Shown one piece after another: positions 1 to 5,850 of a stretch of DNA of 9,168 nucleotides. Every line of letters begins with the position of its first letter. Within the stretch, counting starts at the first letter, position 1. The notes under the pieces are model-generated. The model was not told the DNA's origin, ran no database searches, and was given only the letters and a program-made list of their open reading frames with translations. The position numbers and the translations under genes were made by a program. This stretch comes from Gammaproteobacteria bacterium (GTDB lineage Bacteria; Pseudomonadota; Gammaproteobacteria; Xanthomonadales; Xanthomonadaceae). Location: assembly GCA_012510865.1 (NCBI GenBank), contig JAAZHF010000214.1:1-9168 (forward strand). Direction: 5' to 3'.

Positions 1-84
1 CTGCATCCGTTCGGACTTGATCTGCAGGATGGCGAGCTTGTCGAGCAGTTCGCCGAACGAGACGGGGACCTGGACTTCGGGCAT
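1..84 (-). CDS. N-terminus of a DUF6165-like protein (partial)
   Basis: Reading leftward from an ATG at 84-82, an open frame runs off the left edge after 28 codons. The visible protein starts MPEVQVPVSFGELLDKLAIL and continues with a helical, charged QIKSERMQ. A start of the type 'PVSxGELLDKxxILxIKxER' resembles what I remember of the DUF6165 family, small uncharacterised proteins of proteobacteria. This is recognition from a short stretch only. The function is unknown, and no catalytic motif or signal peptide is visible in these 28 residues. The gene points away from the tRNA-Ser locus, and a TAAACT box lies 27 bases upstream of its start. Confidence 0.6.
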   Translation of the reverse strand, partial: MPEVQVPVSFGELLDKLAILQIKSERMQ

Positions 85-111
85 GGCGGGGTACCGGCTT
101 GGAAAAGCGGC

Positions 112-117
112 AGTTTA
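112..117 (-). promoter_or_regulatory. Candidate -10 box of the DUF6165-like gene
   Basis: TAAACT on the minus strand sits 27 bases before the ATG at 84. It matches the sigma-70 -10 consensus at 4 of 6 positions. No convincing -35 is seen at 16-18 bases. The call rests on position and on similar boxes before ppiD and tRNA-Val. Confidence 0.3.
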
Positions 118-133
118 CCCGCCGCGGGCTGCC

Positions 134-162
134 TTGTAGGCCGCACGGCCGGGGCTTATCAT
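134..162 (+). promoter_or_regulatory. Promoter of tRNA-Ser (-35 and -10)
   Basis: TTGTAG at 134-139 and TATCAT at 157-162 are separated by exactly 17 bases, a sigma-70 type layout. The -10 matches TATAAT at 5 of 6 positions, and the -35 keeps the TTG core. Transcription would start near 169, giving a leader of about 30 bases before the tRNA. The segment after the -10 is rich in G and C, as is common for stable RNA promoters under stringent control; that regulatory reading is inference. Confidence 0.6.
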
Positions 163-198
163 TGCCGACTCGCTGCCCGACGGCGGCGGCCAGTCACC

Positions 199-289
199 GG
201 AGAGGTGGCAGAGTGGTTGAATGTACCTGACTCGAAATCAGGCAGGCGTTTATAGCGCCTCGGGGGTTCGAATCCCCCCCTCTCCGCCA
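199..289 (+). tRNA. tRNA-Ser(CGA)
   Basis: This is a class II tRNA of 91 bases with an encoded CCA end. The acceptor stem GGAGAGG (199-205) pairs with CCTCTCC (279-285), followed by discriminator G286 and CCA 287-289. The anticodon stem CCTGA (226-230)/TCAGG (238-242) holds the loop CTCGAAA with anticodon CGA at 233-235, which reads UCG serine codons. The long variable arm, AGGCG (244-248)/CGCCT (256-260), is typical of tRNA-Ser. The T arm is GGGGG (262-266), TTCGAAT, CCCCC (274-278). It has its own promoter and terminator and appears to be a single-gene unit. Confidence 0.97.
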
Positions 290-297
290 GTTGCGCC

Positions 298-320
298 AAG
301 CGCCCCGCAAGGGGCGCTTT
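298..320 (+). terminator. Terminator of tRNA-Ser
   Basis: A perfect 9-bp stem, AAGCGCCCC (298-306)/GGGGCGCTT (311-319), closes a GCAA tetraloop (307-310) nine bases after the CCA end. The T tract is short (TTT, 318-320), but the stem is very stable. The core is nearly the same as in the terminator after the tRNA-Asp gene. Confidence 0.75.
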
Positions 321-472
321 GCATGTCGGGGCGATCCCACGGGCCTTCCACGGCGCGTATACCATCCCCTACCGTCGTCAACTCGCCCGCCTTCGTCCAT
401 GCAAGCTGACCTCTCCCGCATGCCGCCGCCGTTCTCCAGTGCAGCCCACACGGGAACCCTCGCGGCCCGCGC

Positions 473-1177
473 ATGATCGAGTTCGGCCACCTCACGCACG
501 TCGGCCTGCGCCGCGAGCTCAACGAAGACACGTACTACGGGGACAGCGAGCTGGGCCTGTGGCTCGTGGCCGACGGCATGGGCGGGCACGAATACGGCGA
601 GGTCGCGAGCGCCCTGGCGCGCGAGGCGATCGTGCGCGAGACCCGCCAGGGAACGCCGCTGGCGCAGGCCATCCGCATCGCCGACGAGGAGATCATCAGC
701 GCCTCGCGCAAGCGCCAGGACGCCCTGCCCATGGGCACCACGGTGGTGGCCGCGCGCATCACCGGCAGCCGCTTCGAGGTCGCCTGGGTCGGCGACAGCC
801 GGGTGTACCTCTGGCGCGACGGCAAGCTGGTGCAACTGTCGCAGGACCACAGCTACGTTCAGGAGCTGATCAGCCAGGGCGCGATCAGCGTCGACCAGGC
901 GCGGAGCCACCCGCATCGCAACGTGGTCACCCAGGCCCTGGGCGTGACCGACCCGCAGGCCCTGAACGTCGAGACCATGTCGGGCGAACTGGCGCCGGGC
1001 ATGCAGCTGCTGCTGTGCAGCGACGGGCTGACCGAAGAGGTCGACGACGGCGGCATCGCCCGCGTGCTCTCGCACGCCGAGTGCAGCGCGCAGGAATGCG
1101 TCGACGGCCTGGTGGCCGCCGCGCTCGACGGCGGCGGCTCCGACAACGTGACCGTGGTGCTGGTCCGGCGCCACTGA
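473..1177 (+). CDS. PP2C-family serine/threonine protein phosphatase
   Basis: The 234-residue protein is one bacterial PP2C (PPM) catalytic domain of usual size for Stp/PrpC-like enzymes, with no signal peptide or membrane segment. These metal-dependent cytoplasmic phosphatases remove phosphate from Ser and Thr and usually oppose Hanks-type kinases. All signature motifs are visible: RRELNED ending at Asp19, DGMGG at 34-38, GTT at 88-90, GDSR at 107-110, SDG at 183-185 and GSDN at 222-225. Asp19, Asp34, Asp184 and Asp224 are the expected metal ligands. ATG 473 is the first start codon after an in-frame stop at 407-409; no clear ribosome binding site precedes it. No kinase, FHA or other partner gene lies next to it here, so its substrates cannot be inferred. 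It converges on dnaQ, with 15 bases between the two stop codons. The 152 bases upstream hold no supportable gene. Confidence 0.93.
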   Translation: MIEFGHLTHVGLRRELNEDTYYGDSELGLWLVADGMGGHEYGEVASALAREAIVRETRQGTPLAQAIRIADEEIISASRKRQDALPMGTTVVAARITGSRFEVAWVGDSRVYLWRDGKLVQLSQDHSYVQELISQGAISVDQARSHPHRNVVTQALGVTDPQALNVETMSGELAPGMQLLLCSDGLTEEVDDGGIARVLSHAECSAQECVDGLVAAALDGGGSDNVTVVLVRRH

Positions 1178-1192
1178 GCGCCGCGGGCGCCC

Positions 1193-1927
1193 TTAGGCCG
1201 GCTCGGCCGCCGCGCCCTCCGCCACCGGGTCCCAGAGCACCTGCCCGGCGCGGGCGCGGATCGCGTCCAGGCGCGCACGGTGCGCCTCCAGCTCGCCCGC
1301 CGACACGACCACCGCGGGACGCGGCGCCAGCGCCCCGGCACGCAGGCGATCGATGGCCACCGCCGCCGGCTCGGCGGGCGCGGGACCGGCCAGGCCCAGC
1401 TCGGTCTGCCCCGCGGTGAGCGCCAGGTAGACCTCGGCCAGGAGCTGGGCGTCGAGGAGGGCGCCGTGCAGCTGGCGGTGCGCATTGTCCACGCCCAGCC
1501 TCCGGCACAGGGCGTCGAGCGAGTTGCGCTGCCCCGGGAAGCGCTGGCGCGCCAGCTCCAGCGAGTCGAGCACGCCCGCATGGTCGGTGATCCTCCCGCG
1601 CGCCCCGCCGTCGACCAGCGACAGCTCGTAGTCGAGGAAGCCGACGTCGAAGGCTGCGTTGTGGATCACCAGCTCCGCGCCGGCGATGAACTCCAGGAAC
1701 TCGTCGGCGATGGCGGCGAACTTCGGCTTGTCGGCGAGGAACTCCAGGGTGAGGCCGGTCACCTCCTGCGCGCCGGGCTCGAACTCGCGCTCGGGGTGGA
1801 CATAGCGGTGCCAGACCCGGCCGGTGGGACGCCGCTCGACCAGCTCCACGCAGCCGATCTCGACGACGCGGTTGCCCTTGCGCCATTCCAGGCCGGTGGT
1901 TTCGGTGTCGAGGACGATCTGGCGCAT
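1193..1927 (-). CDS. dnaQ: DNA polymerase III epsilon subunit (3'-5' proofreading exonuclease)
   Basis: The 244-residue protein matches E. coli DnaQ (243) in length. Epsilon removes misincorporated nucleotides within the Pol III core. The DEDDh exonuclease residues are all present: Asp7 and Glu9 in LDTETTGL (Exo I), Asp94 in HNAAFD (Exo II), and His154 with Asp159 in HGALLD (Exo III). After the nuclease domain (about 1-175), an Ala/Pro-rich linker leads to a C-terminal helix ending near QVLWD, where epsilon of other species binds the alpha subunit. I chose the ATG at 1927 because the protein then begins MRQIVLDTETTGL, as family members do. An upstream in-frame ATG at 1990 adds 21 Arg-rich residues and would overlap rnhA. 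It lies 41 bases downstream of rnhA in the same direction and is probably its operon partner. Confidence 0.95.
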   Translation of the reverse strand: MRQIVLDTETTGLEWRKGNRVVEIGCVELVERRPTGRVWHRYVHPEREFEPGAQEVTGLTLEFLADKPKFAAIADEFLEFIAGAELVIHNAAFDVGFLDYELSLVDGGARGRITDHAGVLDSLELARQRFPGQRNSLDALCRRLGVDNAHRQLHGALLDAQLLAEVYLALTAGQTELGLAGPAPAEPAAVAIDRLRAGALAPRPAVVVSAGELEAHRARLDAIRARAGQVLWDPVAEGAAAEPA

Positions 1928-1968
1928 TCCTGGGACCTTGTGCGTTGCGGGGTGGCGGCGCGGCGCGC

Positions 1969-2415
1969 TCAGCCGGCGGCGGCCCTGCACTTCAGGGCCT
2001 CCTCGCGGGCGAGCTGGTCGACGCGTTCGTTGTCGGGATCGCCGGAATGGCCCTTCACCCAGCGCCAGTCGATCACGTGGCGGCCGGCCGCGGCATGCAG
2101 GCGCTCCCAGAGGTCGCGGTTCTTCACCGGCTGGCCGGCGGACGTCTTCCAGCCCTTGCGGACCCAGTTCGGCATCCAGGCCGTGATGCCCTGGCGCACG
2201 TACTGGGAGTCCGTGTGCAGCGTGACGACGCAGGCCTCGGTCAGGGTTTCCAGGGCCACGATCGCCGCCATCAGCTCCATGCGGTTGTTGGTGGTCAGCG
2301 CTTCGCCGCCGACGAGCTCGCGCTCGCGGGCGCCATAGCGCAGCAGGGCGGCCCAGCCGCCCGGGCCGGGGTTGCCGAGGCAGGCCCCGTCGGTGTGCAC
2401 CTCGACCGCCTTCAT
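1969..2415 (-). CDS. rnhA: Ribonuclease HI
   Basis: The 148-residue single-domain enzyme cuts the RNA strand of RNA-DNA hybrids and acts on primers and R-loops in the cytoplasm. The metal-binding DEDD residues align with E. coli RNase HI: Asp9 in [15 protein letters not shown], Glu47 in NNRMEL, Asp69 in HTDSQYV and Asp133 in ERVDQLA. The catalytic-loop His123 is in KGHSG. The basic handle region reads [19 protein letters not shown] (residues 81-99). ATG at 2415 gives the family N-terminus. It overlaps the methyltransferase stop in ATGA and has no ribosome binding site of its own, which points to translational coupling. A longer in-frame extension upstream is a shadow of the methyltransferase gene. 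The rnhA-dnaQ pairing is common in gammaproteobacteria, although in E. coli the two genes are divergent. Confidence 0.97.
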   Translation of the reverse strand: MKAVEVHTDGACLGNPGPGGWAALLRYGARERELVGGEALTTNNRMELMAAIVALETLTEACVVTLHTDSQYVRQGITAWMPNWVRKGWKTSAGQPVKNRDLWERLHAAAGRHVIDWRWVKGHSGDPDNERVDQLAREEALKCRAAAG

Positions 2416-3065
2416 GCGGGCGCGGCGCCGTGGGTGACCGGCAGCAGCCGGCGCATGCGCATCGGGGTCAGCGGCAGGCTGCGCTTGTCGGCGCGGACCA
2501 GGTAGGTGGCGCGGAACCCGGCCCCGCGCTGCCGGTACGGCCCCGCGGCGGCGTCCCAGCGCGGGCCGATCCCTTCGGAGACCGCCGCGGGCTCCAGGCC
2601 GGCCTCGCGCAGCAGCCGGCGCCACGACAGCGGCTCGGCGGCGCGCAGGCCGTGGCCACGCCAGCGCCAGCGGTAGGGCGACAGCGGGTTCAGGGCGAAC
2701 AGCAGCACGTGGCCGCCGGGGACCAGGATGCGGGCGACTTCGTCCGACAGCTCGGCCCCGCGCGCGTCGGGGGTGGCCACGTGCTGGAGCACGACGGTGC
2801 CGAAGGATTCCGACGGCAGCGGCAGCGGCAGTCCGCACGTGGCGTCGCCGTCGAAACGCGCGCCGCGCGGATACAGGGCGAGCCCCCGGCCGGCCCCCGG
2901 CCGCGCCGATGGCAGCGGTGCGATCCACAGCCAGGCCTGCGCCGGCCGTTCGGCCAGCGCGCCCTCGACGACCTTGCGCTGGCTGTCCAGCAGGGCGGCG
3001 CCCTCGCCCGAGGCGAACCAGGCCTGGGCTGCATCGGGTTGACCGGGGCGCGGACGGAGCGGCAT
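2412..3065 (-). CDS. YafS-like class I SAM-dependent methyltransferase
   Basis: The 217-residue protein resembles E. coli YafS, which sits at the same place between gloB and rnhA. Shared features are [16 protein letters not shown] (80-95), then a helix and [20 protein letters not shown] (113-132), typical of the C-terminal half of a methyltransferase fold, and the tail [18 protein letters not shown] (188-205), which parallels IVARKRTIPLTLNPMK of YafS. The usual SAM-binding glycine loop is not recognisable: the expected region reads [14 protein letters not shown] (44-57). The substrate is unknown, and enzymatic activity is an inference from the fold. ATG 3065 is preferred because a TAGAAT box ends 7 bases before it; ATG 3074 is also possible and lies inside that box. 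It is the first gene of the leftward operon with rnhA and dnaQ and is divergent from gloB. Confidence 0.8.
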   Translation of the reverse strand: MPLRPRPGQPDAAQAWFASGEGAALLDSQRKVVEGALAERPAQAWLWIAPLPSARPGAGRGLALYPRGARFDGDATCGLPLPLPSESFGTVVLQHVATPDARGAELSDEVARILVPGGHVLLFALNPLSPYRWRWRGHGLRAAEPLSWRRLLREAGLEPAAVSEGIGPRWDAAAGPYRQRGAGFRATYLVRADKRSLPLTPMRMRRLLPVTHGAAPA

Positions 3066-3072
3066 GGTCCCC

Positions 3073-3078
3073 ATTCTA
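3073..3078 (-). promoter_or_regulatory. Candidate -10 box of the methyltransferase-rnhA-dnaQ operon
   Basis: TAGAAT on the minus strand matches TATAAT at 5 of 6 positions and ends 7 bases before the ATG at 3065. Transcription would start at or next to the A of that ATG. No good -35 is seen 17 bases upstream. The box lies in the 31-base gap between divergent start codons. Confidence 0.4.
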
Positions 3079-3096
3079 GACGCCCGGCCCCTCCCC

Positions 3097-3867
3097 ATGG
3101 TCCCCGTCCCGATCCCGGCCTTCGCCGACAACTACATCTGGGTGGTCCCGGCCGGCGATGGCCGTGGCACCGTGGTCGTCGATCCCGGCGACGCGGCACC
3201 GGTCATCGCCGCGGCGGAAGCCGGCGGCTGGCGCCCCGACGCGCTGCTGCTCACCCACCACCACGAGGACCACGTCGGCGGCGTCGCCGCGCTGCTCGCG
3301 CGCTGGCCGGACCTCGACGTGGTCGCGCCCGCCGACGACAGGATCCGCGGCGAGGCGCGCCGGGCCGACGGCGGCGACCGGATCGAAGCCGCCGGACATG
3401 GCTTCGACGTGATCGCCGTCCCGGGCCATACCGTGAGCCACATCGCATTCCACGGGCATGGGCTCTTGTTTTGCGGGGACACCCTCTTCAGTCTCGGGTG
3501 CGGCCGCCTGTTCGAGGGCACCCCCGGGCAGATGCTGGCCTCGCTCGACCGGCTGGCCGGACTGCCCGGGGAGACCCTGGTCTGCTGCGGCCACGAATAC
3601 ACGCAGTCGAATGCCGCCTTCGCCCGGGCGGTCGACCCCGACAACCCGGCGCTCACGCGCCGCAGCGAAGAGGTGGCCGCCATGCGCGACGCATCCATGC
3701 CCACGCTCCCCACGACGCTCGCCAGCGAGCTCGCCTGCAACCCCTTCCTTCGCGTCGACGCGCCCGCAGTCCGCAGGGCAGCTTCCGCCTGGGCCGGCGA
3801 GGCCGGTCTGTCCCGCGCCGGGGCCTTTGCGGCGCTGCGGCGCTGGAAAGACGGGTTCCGCGCGTGA
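3097..3867 (+). CDS. gloB: Hydroxyacylglutathione hydrolase (glyoxalase II)
   Basis: The 256-residue enzyme hydrolyses S-D-lactoylglutathione to D-lactate and glutathione, the second step of methylglyoxal detoxification in the cytoplasm. The metallo-beta-lactamase fold carries the full binuclear metal site: His54, His56, Asp58 and His59 in THHHEDH, His111 in PGHT, Asp128 in FCGDTL and His166 in [18 protein letters not shown] (135-146) and the C-terminal RRWKDGF (248-254) match the glutathione-binding parts of family members. ATG 3097 gives [15 protein letters not shown], which aligns with the E. coli start. An in-frame ATG at 3064 would add 11 residues and overlap the divergent methyltransferase gene. 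No clear ribosome binding site is seen. Its stop overlaps the GTG start of the downstream transglycosylase gene, so the two are likely cotranscribed. Confidence 0.95.
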   Translation: MVPVPIPAFADNYIWVVPAGDGRGTVVVDPGDAAPVIAAAEAGGWRPDALLLTHHHEDHVGGVAALLARWPDLDVVAPADDRIRGEARRADGGDRIEAAGHGFDVIAVPGHTVSHIAFHGHGLLFCGDTLFSLGCGRLFEGTPGQMLASLDRLAGLPGETLVCCGHEYTQSNAAFARAVDPDNPALTRRSEEVAAMRDASMPTLPTTLASELACNPFLRVDAPAVRRAASAWAGEAGLSRAGAFAALRRWKDGFRA

Positions 3868-4904
3868 GCGCGCGCCTGGCGGCGGCGGCGCTGGCGTTCC
3901 TGCTGGCGTCCGCTCCCGCACCGGCCGGCGCGGCCGGCCCGGTCCCGGACGCGGTGGCCGACGACGGTGCGGCGGCGCAGGACGCGCCTGGCGCGGCCGT
4001 CGTGCCCGCGCAGGAAGCGCCCGGCGCGGACGCCGCCCCCGCGCGGGACGCCGCTGTCCCGTCCGTCGCCGTTCCCTCGGGGTCCGACGCCAGCGGCACG
4101 GCCATCTATGCCCGCTTCGTCGACGGGCTCGCGCAGCGCGAGTGCGGCGATGCGAGCCCGCGCTGGCGCGCCCACTACGCCCACGTGCCCGGGCAGCTGG
4201 CGGCCGCGGACAGCGAGGTCCTGCCGCTGTTCGGATACGTCGTCGATGCGCTCCGCGCGGCCCACCTTCCCACCGAGTACGCCCTGATCCCGTTCGTCGA
4301 GAGCGGCTACCGCCCGGGCGCGCGCGGCAGCAGCGGTCCCGCGGGAATGTGGCAGTTCGTCGCGGTCACCGCCCGCAACCACGACATCCCGATCCGCGGT
4401 GGCTACGACGGGCGGCTCTCGCCGGTCGACGCGACCCGCGCGGCGGTGCGCTACCTGAAGACCCTGCACGGGATGTTCGCCGGCGACTGGCGCCTGGCGG
4501 TGATGGCCTTCAACGCGGGCGAATACCGGGTGCTGGGCGCCCTTCGCCGGCACGGCCAGCGCGCGGCCGCCGCCAACCCGGAGGGCCTGCACAGCCTGTC
4601 GGGCATCACCCGCGCGTACGTGCGGAAGCTCCATGCCCTGTCCTGCCTGATGGTCGAAGCGGGGGCGGACGAGGAGTGGATGGCCGCGCTCGACCGGCCC
4701 GTAAGCCGGCTGGTGGCGCTCGACCTGGCGGGCGAGCCCTCGGGCCTGGACGGTTACGCCGAGCGCAACGGCCTGGACCCGGTGTGGCTGCGCCGGCTCA
4801 ATCCGGCGCACGCCGGGGGTGCGGGGAGCGCCCCCGGCCGCAAGGTCCTGGTGCCTGCCGGCGCCGCCGCGGCGACCCCGCCGGCGGCGCGCATGGCAAA
4901 CTAG
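3864..4904 (+). CDS. mltD: MltD-type membrane-bound lytic murein transglycosylase without LysM repeats
   Basis: The 346-residue protein starts at GTG 3864, overlapping the gloB stop as GTGA. Residues 1-24 form a likely signal peptide ([20 protein letters not shown] and AGAA), with no lipobox cysteine. A low-complexity Ala/Pro/Asp linker follows (about 25-78). The lytic transglycosylase (SLT) domain spans about 105-265. It has the catalytic Glu146 in [10 protein letters not shown], then SGPAGMWQF (157-165) and [10 protein letters not shown] (214-223). Such enzymes cleave peptidoglycan glycan strands in the periplasm to 1,6-anhydromuropeptides. The tail, [20 protein letters not shown] and GRKVLVPAG, matches the segment that precedes the LysM repeats in MltD. 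The protein stops there, about 100 residues short of E. coli MltD (452), so wall binding by LysM is absent. Adjacency to gloB supports the MltD assignment, but another family-1 lytic transglycosylase is possible. Confidence 0.85.
   Translation: MSARLAAAALAFLLASAPAPAGAAGPVPDAVADDGAAAQDAPGAAVVPAQEAPGADAAPARDAAVPSVAVPSGSDASGTAIYARFVDGLAQRECGDASPRWRAHYAHVPGQLAAADSEVLPLFGYVVDALRAAHLPTEYALIPFVESGYRPGARGSSGPAGMWQFVAVTARNHDIPIRGGYDGRLSPVDATRAAVRYLKTLHGMFAGDWRLAVMAFNAGEYRVLGALRRHGQRAAAANPEGLHSLSGITRAYVRKLHALSCLMVEAGADEEWMAALDRPVSRLVALDLAGEPSGLDGYAERNGLDPVWLRRLNPAHAGGAGSAPGRKVLVPAGAAAATPPAARMAN
3978..4076 (+). repeat. Three imperfect 33-base repeats in the mltD linker
   Basis: The linker codes three successive 11-residue units: [11 protein letters not shown] (39-49), [11 protein letters not shown] (50-60) and [11 protein letters not shown] (61-71). 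Units 1 (3978-4010) and 2 (4011-4043) agree at 27 of 33 bases; unit 3 (4044-4076) is more diverged. The pattern suggests linker growth by tandem duplication. Confidence 0.6.
4897..4902 (+). promoter_or_regulatory. Weak candidate -10 box for fabI
   Basis: CAAACT overlaps the mltD stop codon and lies 34 bases before the fabI ATG. It differs by one base from the TAAACT boxes before other genes here. No convincing -35 is seen, so fabI may instead rely on readthrough from gloB-mltD. Confidence 0.2.
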
Positions 4905-4936
4905 GCCCTTTCCCGTCCACCGAGTCGAACACCACC

Positions 4937-5752
4937 ATGGGATTCCTTCAGGGCAAGCGCGCACTGGTCACCGGCATCGCCAGCCAGCGCTCCATCGCCA
5001 ACGGCATCGCCGAGGCCATGCATCGCGAAGGCGCCGAACTCGCCTTCACCTACCAGAACGAAAAGCTCCGGTCGCGCGTCGAGGACGTCGCGTCGCGCCT
5101 GGGTGGCGGTCCGTCCTTCCCGCTCGACGTCAGCGACGACGCGCAGATCGACGCGCTGTTCGCCGACCTCGGGAAGCACTGGAGCGACGGCTTCGACATC
5201 CTGGTCCACGCCATCGCCTTCGCCCCGCGCGAGGCGATCGCGGGACAGTTCCTGGACGGCCTGTCGCGCGAGGCCTTCGCCACCGCGCAGGACATCTCCG
5301 CCTACTCGCTGGCTGCCCTCGCCAAGGGCGCGCGCCCGCTGATGAAGGGCCGCAACGGCGCGGTGCTGACCCTGACCTACCTCGGTGCCGTCCGCACCCT
5401 GCCCAGCTACAACGTGATGGGCGTTGCGAAGGCAAGCCTCGAGGCCACGATGCGCTACCTGGCCTACAACCTCGGCCCCGAGGGAACGCGCGTCAACGCG
5501 ATCTCCGCGGGTCCGATCAAGACCCTGGCCGCATCCGGCATCGGCGGGTTCCGCAGGATCCTGGGCCACGTCGAGTCGCACGCGCCGCTGCGGCGCACGG
5601 TCAGCATCGAGGACGTGGGCAACGTGGCCGCCTTCCTCTGCTCGGACCTGGCGTCCGGCATCACCGGCGAGGTCACCTACGTCGACGCCGGCTACAACAT
5701 CGTCAGCATGACGGGGCTGGAAGAGCCCGCAGGCGAAGCGACGCCCGACTGA
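4937..5752 (+). CDS. fabI: Enoyl-[acyl-carrier-protein] reductase (NADH), FabI
   Basis: The 271-residue protein aligns along its length with FabI (E. coli, 262). FabI catalyses the last reduction of each elongation cycle in type II fatty acid synthesis, in the cytoplasm. It is a short-chain dehydrogenase-type Rossmann enzyme. [20 protein letters not shown] (6-25) is the nucleotide-binding start, and [18 protein letters not shown] (27-44) is nearly identical to E. coli. The catalytic site is Tyr148 (LTYLGA), Tyr158 and Lys165 in [24 protein letters not shown] (188-202) is the substrate loop, and [15 protein letters not shown] (224-238) a conserved tail. Residue 94 is Ala where E. coli has Gly93. 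A roughly 10-residue acidic tail ([10 protein letters not shown]) extends beyond the core. ATG 4937 is fixed by the family N-terminus; no strong ribosome binding site is seen. It lies 32 bases after mltD and ends at a strong terminator. Confidence 0.97.
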   Translation: MGFLQGKRALVTGIASQRSIANGIAEAMHREGAELAFTYQNEKLRSRVEDVASRLGGGPSFPLDVSDDAQIDALFADLGKHWSDGFDILVHAIAFAPREAIAGQFLDGLSREAFATAQDISAYSLAALAKGARPLMKGRNGAVLTLTYLGAVRTLPSYNVMGVAKASLEATMRYLAYNLGPEGTRVNAISAGPIKTLAASGIGGFRRILGHVESHAPLRRTVSIEDVGNVAAFLCSDLASGITGEVTYVDAGYNIVSMTGLEEPAGEATPD

Positions 5753-5797
5753 CGCCGCCGGGCCGCCGGCCGGGGTGCTCCCCGCGCCGCCCGTAAT

Positions 5798-5827
5798 GGA
5801 AAAGCCCGGCGTTGCCGGGCTTTTTCC
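5798..5827. terminator. Bidirectional intrinsic terminator between fabI and ppiD
   Basis: The stem GCCCGGC (5804-5810)/GCCGGGC (5814-5820) closes a GTT loop. It is flanked by AAAA (5800-5803) on the left and TTTTT (5821-5825) on the right, so each strand has a hairpin followed by T residues. It serves fabI rightward and the convergent ppiD leftward. Confidence 0.9.
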
Positions 5828-5850
5828 TTCCAGTGCGCCATGCGGCGCGG

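Noticed and set aside
199..365. Open frames running through the tRNA-Ser gene
   Set aside because: They translate the tRNA and its terminator (for example a GGFEPP stretch), a common annotation artefact.
1178..1190. Small hairpin between the convergent phosphatase and dnaQ genes
   Set aside because: The stem is 5 bp (GCGCC/GGCGC) with a 3-base loop and no T run, too weak to call a terminator in GC-rich DNA.
1928..1990. 21-residue N-terminal extension of DnaQ
   Set aside because: The residues are Arg-rich, overlap rnhA and precede the beta strand that starts the fold in family members.
3458..4936. Upstream in-frame extension of fabI through gloB and mltD
   Set aside because: The extension is an Arg/Pro-rich shadow of two real genes, and the family N-terminus begins exactly at ATG 4937.
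5213..5221. FabI Ala94 in place of E. coli Gly93 as a sign of triclosan resistance
   Set aside because: Changes at Gly93 give resistance in E. coli, but Ala at this place occurs naturally in triclosan-sensitive FabI proteins such as that of Staphylococcus aureus.
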